Position numbers and translations under genes: made by a program
Assembly (NCBI GenBank): GCA_045105075.1
Contig: JBGCDD010000192.1
Span: forward strand, 1-15,470
Direction: 5' to 3'
DNA from: JBGCDD01 sp045105075
GTDB lineage: Bacteria > Pseudomonadota > Alphaproteobacteria > Rhodobacterales > Rhodobacteraceae
Length of the DNA: 15,470 nt
In this document: positions 6,185 through 12,544 of the stretch, one piece after another
How the letters are laid out: each line of letters begins with the position of its first letter
How positions within the stretch are numbered: position 1 is the first letter of the stretch
The notes under the pieces: generated by a model
The model's input: only the letters and a program-made list of their open reading frames with translations
What the model was told of the DNA's origin: nothing
Database searches by the model: none

Positions 6185-7576
6185 ATGAAATGGACGGAAT
6201 TCGCACCCTGGGGCCGCCGCGTCGCTGACTGGGCCCAGGACTATCATCTGACCGTTGGTAACAAGCCTGTGCGCGCGCAAACCAAGCCCGGCGATATTCT
6301 GAACGCCCTGCCGGACCACCCGCCGGAAGCCGCGCAGGACATGGAAGACGTGTTTGCCGATTTTGAAAGCATCGTCATGCCAGGCATCACCCATTGGCAG
6401 CACCCGCGTTTCTTTGCCTATTTCAATTCCAACGCCGCGGCGCCATCGGTTCTGGCCGAGTTCCTTGCCAGCGCCATCGCGCCGCAATGTATGTTGTGGC
6501 AAACGTCGCCCGCCGCGACCGAAATGGAAACCAAGATGATGGACTGGCTGCGACAAGCGCTGGGCCTTGCAGACGGTTTTGCGGGCGTTATCCAGGACAG
6601 CGCGTCGTCAGCCACATTGGCCGCAGTTCTGACCATGCGGGAAAAGGCACTGAACTGGACCGGCAACTCACAAGGATTGGCCGGTCAAACCCCGTTGCGG
6701 GTCTATTGCAGCGCCGAAGTGCATTCGTCGATCGACCGCGCCATTTGGGTGGCGGGCATTGGCGCCGACAATCTGGTGCGCATCCCGATCAAAGGCGATT
6801 GGCGCGGCATGGATCCGGCTGCATTGGACGCCGCAATCACCGCAGACAAAGCCGCCGGCCTGACCCCTGCCGGTGTCATCCTTTGCGTCGGTGGCACAGG
6901 CACAGGCGCAACAGATCCAATCGATGCCTGTCTTGATATCGCTGAAAAGCACGGCCTTTACACCCATGTGGATGCTGCCTGGGCCGGAAGCGCAATGATC
7001 TGCCCGGAGTACCGCCACTACTGGCCCGGCATCGATCGCGCCGACAGTATCGTGTTCAACCCACACAAGTGGCTCGGCGTACAGTTCGATTGCTCGGCGC
7101 ATTTTCTGCGCGACCCGAGCGATCTGGTGAGGACGCTCGCGATCCAGCCAGAATACCTCAAAACCCATGGCGCCGATGGCATCATCAACTACTCGGAATG
7201 GTCGGTGCCGTTGGGCAGGCGATTCCGTGCATTGAAAATCTGGTTCCTGATCCGCGCCTACGGGCTGGAAGGTCTGCGCGAACGTTTGCGAAACCACATC
7301 ACCTGGGCGCAGGCTCTGCACGATCGGTTGGCCGCCACTGATGGCATCGAGATCGTGACCGCACCCATGTGGTCGCTGTTTACCTTTCGCATCAGGGGCG
7401 GCGACGACGCCAATCAGGCGTTGGTCAACGCGATCAATGATGATGGGCGGATCTATCTGACGCAAACGCGAGTCGACGGTGCTCTGGTCATTCGCTTTCA
7501 GGCAGGGCAGTTTGAAACCGAAGAGAAGGACGTGATGATGGCCTATGATGTAATCACCGAACTGGCCGGACTATGA
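6185..7576 (+). CDS. PLP-dependent aromatic-L-amino-acid decarboxylase (group II)
   Basis: It probably removes CO2 from an aromatic L-amino acid, giving tyramine, dopamine or a related amine. The 463 residues show the group II decarboxylase fold: PGITHWQHPRFFAYF at 66-80 (as in DOPA decarboxylase), IQDSASSATLAAVL at 136-149, VHSSIDRA with PLP-stacking His180, HVDAAWAG with Asp263 that contacts the pyridine nitrogen, and NPHKW with Schiff-base Lys295. The length fits the bacterial and animal DDC family (about 470-480). AAAGGA lies 8 bases before the ATG. It is downstream of hpaD and its TGA overlaps the hpaG ATG (ATGA), so it is a real operon member. The context suggests supply of 3,4-dihydroxyphenylacetate from DOPA or tyrosine through the amine and aldehyde. 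The substrate cannot be read from sequence; tryptophan or phenylalanine remain possible. Confidence 0.87.
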   Translation: MKWTEFAPWGRRVADWAQDYHLTVGNKPVRAQTKPGDILNALPDHPPEAAQDMEDVFADFESIVMPGITHWQHPRFFAYFNSNAAAPSVLAEFLASAIAPQCMLWQTSPAATEMETKMMDWLRQALGLADGFAGVIQDSASSATLAAVLTMREKALNWTGNSQGLAGQTPLRVYCSAEVHSSIDRAIWVAGIGADNLVRIPIKGDWRGMDPAALDAAITADKAAGLTPAGVILCVGGTGTGATDPIDACLDIAEKHGLYTHVDAAWAGSAMICPEYRHYWPGIDRADSIVFNPHKWLGVQFDCSAHFLRDPSDLVRTLAIQPEYLKTHGADGIINYSEWSVPLGRRFRALKIWFLIRAYGLEGLRERLRNHITWAQALHDRLAATDGIEIVTAPMWSLFTFRIRGGDDANQALVNAINDDGRIYLTQTRVDGALVIRFQAGQFETEEKDVMMAYDVITELAGL

Positions 7577-8424
7577 AGTTCGCCACAGTATCCGCAGGTG
7601 GGCAAACGTTTTATGGCGCTGTCACCGATGCCGGGTTCACCGCCCTGTCGCCAGAATTCGCGCAGTGGCCAACCCTGCGCGAGGTAATCGCCGCGGGCGG
7701 GCTGCATGATCTGGCCCAGGCGGCCCAAGGGCGCACAGTAACACACACCGATTTCACCTATCAAATCCCGATTCCAGCGCCTGAAAAGATCATCTGCGTC
7801 GGCGTTAATTACCCGGCGCGCAACGAAGAATATGCCGATGGCCAAGACGCGCCGCCCAACATGTCGCTGTTCATCCGCTTCCCACGCAGCTTTACCGGCC
7901 ATAGCGCGCCGTTGATCCGCCCCAAAGCCAGCGACCAGCTGGACTATGAGGGCGAAGTGGTTGTGATCATTGGCAAAGGTGGGCGCCATATTCCGGATGA
8001 CACCGCGCTTGATCACATCGCAGCCCTGTCGATCTGCAACGAAGGCACGCTGCGCGACTGGGTGCGCCACGCCAAATTCAACGTCACCCAGGGCAAAAAC
8101 TTTGATCAGTCCGGCGCAATGGGTCCGTGGCTCGTGCCCTACACGCACCCAGCCCAGATTACCGACATCGCGCTGCAAACCCGCGTCAACGGCGAAATCC
8201 GCCAGAATGACCGCACTGGGCGGATGTTGTTCCCTGTGGCACGCCAGATCGCCTACATCTCGACCTTCACAACACTGGTTCCGGGCGATATCATTGTCAC
8301 CGGCACACCCACCGGCGCAGGCGCCCGGTTTGATCCGCCAAAGTTTCTGAAGCCCGGCGATGTGATTGAGGTCGAGGTGGAAGGCGTCGGCACATTGCGC
8401 AACACCGTTCAGGACGAAACATGA
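7573..8424 (+). CDS. hpaG: HpaG, fumarylacetoacetate hydrolase-family decarboxylase/isomerase
   Basis: In the pathway it decarboxylates 5-oxopent-3-ene-1,2,5-tricarboxylate and isomerises 2-hydroxyhepta-2,4-dienedioate to the 2-oxo form. The protein has 283 residues and one FAH domain. E. coli HpaG is a tandem duplication of about 430 residues with the two activities split between halves; here a single domain must do both, or one activity lies elsewhere. Motifs are KIICVGVNYPARNEEY at 72-87, DYEGEVVVIIG with metal ligands Glu126 and Glu128, and CNEGTLRDWV, where Glu157 occupies the third ligand position usually held by Asp. GPWLVP and GDIIVTGTPTGAG also fit. The start overlaps the decarboxylase stop and the stop overlaps the hpaH start. 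Confidence 0.88.
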   Translation: MKFATVSAGGQTFYGAVTDAGFTALSPEFAQWPTLREVIAAGGLHDLAQAAQGRTVTHTDFTYQIPIPAPEKIICVGVNYPARNEEYADGQDAPPNMSLFIRFPRSFTGHSAPLIRPKASDQLDYEGEVVVIIGKGGRHIPDDTALDHIAALSICNEGTLRDWVRHAKFNVTQGKNFDQSGAMGPWLVPYTHPAQITDIALQTRVNGEIRQNDRTGRMLFPVARQIAYISTFTTLVPGDIIVTGTPTGAGARFDPPKFLKPGDVIEVEVEGVGTLRNTVQDET

Positions 8425-9218
8425 CGCCCGAACACATCACCCAGGCCGCTCAGGCGCTGTTTGCTGCCGATCAGGAAAACAAGCAGATTGGGCTTTTGTC
8501 CAAGCGTTATCCCGGAATGACCCTCGATGATGCCTATGCCGTGCAAAAGGCGCTGGTGACGTTAAAACTGGCCACAGGACGCCACAAAATCGGATGGAAA
8601 ATCGGGCTGACCAGCCGCGCGATGCAGGCTGCCTTGAACATTGAAACCCCCGACAGCGGCGTGTTGCTGGATGACATGGCCTTTGAAAACGGCGCAACGA
8701 TCCCAAAGGGCCGCTTCATTCAACCCCGGATCGAGGCCGAAATCGCCTTTGTCATGGCAAAACCGCTAAGCGGAACCAGCACCCGCGAAGACGTCATCAC
8801 CGCCACCGATTTTGTTGCGCCATCGCTGGAAATCCTCGACACGCGGGTGTTGCGGGCGGATCCCGACACCGGTCAGGCGCGGGTCATCACCGACACAGTC
8901 AGCGACAACGCGGCCAATGCCGGTGTGGTTCTGGGTGATAAACGCCACGCGATTGCCGATTATGATCTGCGTTGGGCCGGCGCCATTGTCGCGCGCAATG
9001 CCACGGTCGAAGAAACCGGCCTAGGCGCGGGTGTCCTGAATGATCCGATCACATCGGTGCTCTGGCTCGCCCAGCGCATGGCGATCTATGGCCAGCAGAT
9101 CGACGCAGGCGACATCATCCTGTCGGGATCTTTCATCCGCCCTGTTGAGTGCCCGCCAAACAGCAACATCCACGCCGATTTCGGCCCATTCGGGTCTGTT
9201 TCGGTCAGATTTGAATAA
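8421..9218 (+). CDS. hpaH: HpaH, 2-oxo-hept-4-ene-1,7-dioate hydratase
   Basis: It adds water to 2-oxohept-4-ene-1,7-dioate (OHED), giving 4-hydroxy-2-oxoheptanedioate for HpaI, in a Mg2+-dependent reaction. The 265 residues match the hydratase/decarboxylase family (HpcG, MhpD, XylJ; about 260-267). They show GWKIGLTS with the conserved Lys60, QPRIEAEIAF with metal ligands Glu105 and Glu107, APSLEILDTR with Glu137, DTVSDNAANAGVVLG, and a C-terminal GDIILSGSFIRP. Separation from the 4-oxalocrotonate-type hydratases relies on operon context. The ATG overlaps the hpaG stop. The TAA at 9216-9218 overlaps the ribosome binding site of hpaI. Confidence 0.92.
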   Translation: MTPEHITQAAQALFAADQENKQIGLLSKRYPGMTLDDAYAVQKALVTLKLATGRHKIGWKIGLTSRAMQAALNIETPDSGVLLDDMAFENGATIPKGRFIQPRIEAEIAFVMAKPLSGTSTREDVITATDFVAPSLEILDTRVLRADPDTGQARVITDTVSDNAANAGVVLGDKRHAIADYDLRWAGAIVARNATVEETGLGAGVLNDPITSVLWLAQRMAIYGQQIDAGDIILSGSFIRPVECPPNSNIHADFGPFGSVSVRFE

Positions 9219-9228
9219 AGGAAAGCCC

Positions 9229-9996
9229 ATGCCAGCCCCGAAAAACACCTTCAAACAACGCCTCAACGCAGGCGAAACCCTGATCGGCTGTTGGCTGGGT
9301 CTGGCCGATGATTACGCCGCCGAAGTGATGGGCACCGCAGGCTTTGACTGGCTGGTCGTCGACGGTGAACACGGCCCCAACGACATCCGCTCGATCCGTG
9401 CGCAACTGACGGCGCTGGCGGCCTGCACCAGCGAACCCGTGGTGCGTCTGCCGATTGGCGAAACCTGGATGATCAAACAGGCGCTGGATGCAGGCGCGCA
9501 AACCCTGCTGATCCCAATGGTCGACAGCGCCGAGCAAACCGCCCAACTGGTCGCAGCCTGCCGCTATCCCCCCCACGGTGTGCGCGGTGTGGGCGCCGCT
9601 TTGGGCCGGGCCTCGCGCTTCAATGAAATCACCGACTATGTTCCCACGGCAAACGCCGAAATCTGTTTGCTGGTTCAGGTCGAAAGCGTCAAAGGTCTGG
9701 CGGCGCTCGATGACATTCTGGCCATCGAAGGCGTTGACGGCGTGTTCATCGGTCCCGCAGATCTAAGCACCGACATGGGTTTTGGCGGCAATTCAGAAGC
9801 TCCCGAGGTCAAAGCAACCATCAAAGACGCGCTTGGCAAAATCGCTGCCGCCGGCAAAGCCCCTGGAATCCTCGCCACCACAGACGCACCGACACAGCGC
9901 TACCTCGATCAAGGCGCAAAATTCATCGCGGTAGGAGCAGATGTCCTGATGCTCGCCGACGCCGCCCGCTCCTTGGCCAAACGCTGGAAACCCTGA
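9229..9996 (+). CDS. hpaI: HpaI, 4-hydroxy-2-oxoheptanedioate aldolase
   Basis: This class II (metal-dependent) aldolase splits 4-hydroxy-2-oxoheptane-1,7-dioate into pyruvate and succinate semialdehyde, the last step of the pathway. The 255 residues form a TIM barrel of the HpcH/HpaI family. Expected residues are VDGEHGPND with His48 as general base (E. coli His45), Arg73 (Arg70), and metal ligands Glu152 in VQVESVKG (Glu149) and Asp178 in IGPADLSTDMG (Asp175), all at a constant offset of three. The start at 9229 is chosen because AAGGA lies 6 bases before it and MPAPKNTFKQRL fits the family; the open frame upstream overlaps hpaH and is not used. It is the last gene of the operon, followed by the second copy of the hairpin element. 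Confidence 0.95.
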   Translation: MPAPKNTFKQRLNAGETLIGCWLGLADDYAAEVMGTAGFDWLVVDGEHGPNDIRSIRAQLTALAACTSEPVVRLPIGETWMIKQALDAGAQTLLIPMVDSAEQTAQLVAACRYPPHGVRGVGAALGRASRFNEITDYVPTANAEICLLVQVESVKGLAALDDILAIEGVDGVFIGPADLSTDMGFGGNSEAPEVKATIKDALGKIAAAGKAPGILATTDAPTQRYLDQGAKFIAVGADVLMLADAARSLAKRWKP

Positions 9997-10007
9997 CGCG
10001 CCGCACC

Positions 10008-10054
10008 CTTCCTCTTGCCCAAAATATCCCGGAGCGCGAGGCAGAGCCTCGCTA
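10008..10054. terminator. composite 3'-end element, copy 2: hairpin between convergent hpaI and MFS genes
   Basis: CTTCCTCTTGCCC (10008-10020), an AAAATAT core, CCCGGAG and then the stem GCGAGGC-AGA-GCCTCGC (10036-10052, 7 bp). The stem runs into the TAG stop codon of the minus-strand MFS gene (10052-10054). Read on the minus strand, the hairpin is followed by CGGGATATTTT, a plausible terminator for the MFS gene. Layout and first 12 bases match the element after hpaE. Confidence 0.6.
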
Positions 10055-11227
10055 TGCCCCATCAATCCGGCGCTGACACAAGGCCAACGCAGCGCCGGCC
10101 AACAACACAGCCGCCGCAACCAACAAGGCCGTGCCGATGCTGCCTGTCGCGTCGCCAATCAACCCGGCCCCAATCGGACCCAAAGTCTGGGCCACAGCGA
10201 AAACCACAGTGTAAAAGCTGATCGCCGCGCCCCAGGCGGTGGCCGGCAGGTTGGCACGGGTGAACGTTGTCACAGCACCCGGCGCCATGAACACCGACAA
10301 GCCAAACACAACGGCCGAAGCAATCAAGCCAAACCCGGTGGGCACAAAAACCGGCAACACTGATCCGGCAGCAATGCCCGTCAGGATCATCGCCAAAGGC
10401 ACGCCATTGGCAAAGCGCGCAAAGACCGGGCGCCACAGAAACGGCGACAGGCTGGTGCACACACCAATCATCACCCAGACCAGCGCAATCAAACCTGGCC
10501 CCTTGTCCTGCGCGCTCATCCACGCCACCAGAAACGTCAGATAAACAATGTAGCCCATGCCAAACGCCGCATAACCGGCAATCTCGGCCGCCATCGCGCG
10601 CAGCGGCAACCGCACTTTGGGCGGGGGTTCAAACACCGGCGGGCGCAACCGTTCCGCCGCCCACAAAGACAAAGGCAAAAACACCAGGCTGGCCCCACCG
10701 ACGATCACCCAGGCCCAAGGCCAGGACGCAGGGCCAAACACATCCAGCATCAACGGCAGGCTCGCCCCGGCCAGAATGATCCCCAACCCGCCTCCAAAAC
10801 CAAACAGCACTGCAATCGACAATGCGTTTCGCCTCACATCACCCGGAAACAGTTGCGCAGCCAGAACGCCCGCAGTTGAAAAAGACAACGCACCGGTCAC
10901 ACCTGTCAAAAACCGCCACAGCGATTGCCACCAAAGCGCCTCGTGCACACCTGTGGCCAACAGCGTGCCGGTGGTCGCCACCATGCCAATGCCAAACAGA
11001 CGCGATGGGTTCATCCGCCCGATCAGCGCCATGGTCAGCAGCGCGCCGACGATATAGCCCAGCGCATTGGCTGTGTTCAGCCAACCCGCTTGCGCGTAGC
11101 TCCACCCAAGCTGATCCCGCATGGCCGGCAGGATCAACCCATAGGCAAAGCGCGCAAACCCGTTGGTCACACACATCCCAAGGCACAACCCCAGCAGGAT
11201 CAACCACTGGCGCGCAGCATAGCTCAC
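10052..11227 (-). CDS. MFS transporter, YbfB/YjiJ-like
   Basis: This is an inner-membrane major facilitator superfamily carrier of unknown substrate with 391 residues and about 12 predicted helices. The first half contains NGFARFAYGLILPAMRDQLGWSYAQAGWLNTANALGYIVGA, the signature of the YbfB/YjiJ group. A polar loop at about residues 192-215 (LRPPVFEPPPKVRLPLR) separates the two six-helix halves. The start is a GTG at 11227, 3 bases after the TAA of the upstream hydrolase gene, with no clear ribosome binding site, so translation is probably coupled to that gene. It reads toward hpaI and its stop lies within a terminator-like hairpin. Although next to the hpa operon, it is on the opposite strand and linked to the hydrolase, so uptake of hydroxyphenylacetate by it is not supported. 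Confidence 0.88.
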   Translation of the reverse strand: MSYAARQWLILLGLCLGMCVTNGFARFAYGLILPAMRDQLGWSYAQAGWLNTANALGYIVGALLTMALIGRMNPSRLFGIGMVATTGTLLATGVHEALWWQSLWRFLTGVTGALSFSTAGVLAAQLFPGDVRRNALSIAVLFGFGGGLGIILAGASLPLMLDVFGPASWPWAWVIVGGASLVFLPLSLWAAERLRPPVFEPPPKVRLPLRAMAAEIAGYAAFGMGYIVYLTFLVAWMSAQDKGPGLIALVWVMIGVCTSLSPFLWRPVFARFANGVPLAMILTGIAAGSVLPVFVPTGFGLIASAVVFGLSVFMAPGAVTTFTRANLPATAWGAAISFYTVVFAVAQTLGPIGAGLIGDATGSIGTALLVAAAVLLAGAALALCQRRIDGA

Positions 11228-11230
11228 GCG

Positions 11231-12370
11231 TTACAGGCTGGCATAGACCGCGCGTTCGTAGGCGTCATAGGTCTCCAGCAAGGGCGGCTCTACAAAGGGC
11301 AACGACTGGGTCATGATCACCGCGGCCACATCTGCTTTGGGGTCGATCCAGTAGTGCGTGTTGCACACCCCGGCCCAGCTTTGCGACCCCGCGTGGCGCT
11401 TGCCCGGCATGTCGGATTCATGGCGCACAAAGGCCACCGAATGGGTCGTGCCCTCAGGCATGACCACGTCCGCCGTCACCGGTGGCGCCACAGTGTGCAT
11501 GGTCTGGAAGGTCAGCCCGTTCATCTGATCCGCCAGCATGATGTCAATCGCCGCCTCAGACAGCACGCGGTTGCCGTCCAGCGTGCCCCGGTTCAGCACC
11601 ATGCGCAAAAACCGCAAATAGTCCGGCGCGGTCGAATAGAGCGCGTGGCCCATGCCATAAATCTCGGGCTTGGGCGGTGGCGCCAGATCAAAGGCGCCAA
11701 ATGTTCCGTCTTCGCCGCGCATGTTCACCTGGGCCAGCCGGTCTGTCAGAGTATCGGGTTCAAACGCAGTGCTGGTCATGCCAAGCGGGTCAAAAATCTC
11801 GGACTGGCAAAATGCATCGATGCGCTGCCCTGACACGGCCTCGACCATTTGGCCCAGCCAATCAATCGACGGACCATAGCCCCACTTCGTGCCCGGATCG
11901 CTCATCAAGGGGGCCATCAATGCTGCTTTGGTGCCCGTCAACATCGAAGGCTGGCCCGTCAATTCCATGTAGCGGCCCATGCTGGGGCACCAGAATTCAT
12001 ATTCCGACCCGCTGGTATGGGTTGCCAAATGGCGCAAAGTCCCGGTGGTTTTGGGCGCGCGCAAAACCGGGGTGTCGCCGTCAAACCCATCCAGCACCTG
12101 AACATCGTTCCATTCCGGCAGCACCTCGCCGATCGGAGTGTCCAGGCTCAACTCGCCCCGGTCGATCAGGATCATCGCCGCAAGCGACCCAATCGCTTTG
12201 GTCATCGAAAAGATGCGAAACGCCGTATCTTCGCCAGCTGCACGACCAGGAGCCGCCTCGCCCGCAGCCCCGCTGAAGGTGGTCCCTTTGGCGTTCGCCG
12301 CCATTGCAACAACAAATGGCACAGCATTTTTAGCCACAGAGTCTTTCAGAACCGTATCGATATTGCTCAT
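11231..12370 (-). CDS. serine hydrolase of the class C beta-lactamase/esterase family
   Basis: This is a 379-residue penicillin-recognising-fold hydrolase, more likely an esterase or peptidase than a drug-resistance enzyme. Visible are SMTK (Ser55-Lys58, the SxxK nucleophile motif), HLATHTSG as in esterases of this family, Tyr165 in WGYGPSIDWLG in place of the YxN motif, and WAG at 332-334 where EstB-type enzymes have WGG. No signal peptide is seen, so it should be cytoplasmic, unlike true AmpC enzymes. The ATG at 12370 has GGAGGAG 8 bases upstream (12379-12385). The open frame continues 101 codons further but overlaps the divergent Hint gene and lacks family similarity. It is cotranscribed with the MFS gene 3 bases downstream. 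Two palindromes in its upstream region suggest repressor control. Confidence 0.88.
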   Translation of the reverse strand: MSNIDTVLKDSVAKNAVPFVVAMAANAKGTTFSGAAGEAAPGRAAGEDTAFRIFSMTKAIGSLAAMILIDRGELSLDTPIGEVLPEWNDVQVLDGFDGDTPVLRAPKTTGTLRHLATHTSGSEYEFWCPSMGRYMELTGQPSMLTGTKAALMAPLMSDPGTKWGYGPSIDWLGQMVEAVSGQRIDAFCQSEIFDPLGMTSTAFEPDTLTDRLAQVNMRGEDGTFGAFDLAPPPKPEIYGMGHALYSTAPDYLRFLRMVLNRGTLDGNRVLSEAAIDIMLADQMNGLTFQTMHTVAPPVTADVVMPEGTTHSVAFVRHESDMPGKRHAGSQSWAGVCNTHYWIDPKADVAAVIMTQSLPFVEPPLLETYDAYERAVYASL

Positions 12371-12407
12371 GGTGTCTTCTCCTCCCCGGAAATGTGCCCC
12401 GAATGCT

Positions 12408-12420
12408 AGGTCAGCGACCT
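12408..12420. promoter_or_regulatory. putative operator palindrome 1
   Basis: AGGTC-AGC-GACCT is a perfect inverted repeat with 5-bp arms, centred about 44 bases before the hydrolase start codon. It shares its arm sequence with palindrome 2, located 37-38 bases further upstream. A regulator binding here would block the hydrolase/MFS promoter. Confidence 0.5.
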
Positions 12421-12444
12421 TGCCAAGTCCATTGCCCTGCAGCC

Positions 12445-12458
12445 GCGACCTAGGTCGC
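12445..12458. promoter_or_regulatory. putative operator palindrome 2
   Basis: GCGACCTAGGTCGC is a perfect 14-bp palindrome built from the same GACCT/AGGTC words as palindrome 1. It lies in the 174-base divergent gap between the hydrolase (-) and Hint (+) genes. No regulator gene is adjacent, so the binding protein is unknown. Confidence 0.55.
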
Positions 12459-12532
12459 AGCCCTCGTTGCCTAAAATTTTCGTCAAATTGAAACCACAAT
12501 CGGGCGTTACGCAAGATGCTGTTTAACCAGTC

Positions 12533-12537
12533 AAAGG
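12533..12537 (+). promoter_or_regulatory. ribosome binding site supporting a TTG start
   Basis: AAAGG lies 7 bases before the TTG at 12545. An in-frame TAA at 12524-12526 excludes any start further upstream, and the family-like N-terminus begins right at the TTG. Confidence 0.6.
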
Positions 12538-12544
12538 CTCTGTT

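Noticed and set aside
9040..9228. In-frame upstream extension of hpaI
   Set aside because: It lies within hpaH in another frame, and the extra residues do not resemble the aldolase family; the real start at 9229 has a good ribosome binding site.
10925..11833. 302-codon + strand open frame opposite the MFS and hydrolase genes
   Set aside because: It crosses two real genes and its His/Arg/Gln-rich product is typical of antisense frames in high-GC DNA.
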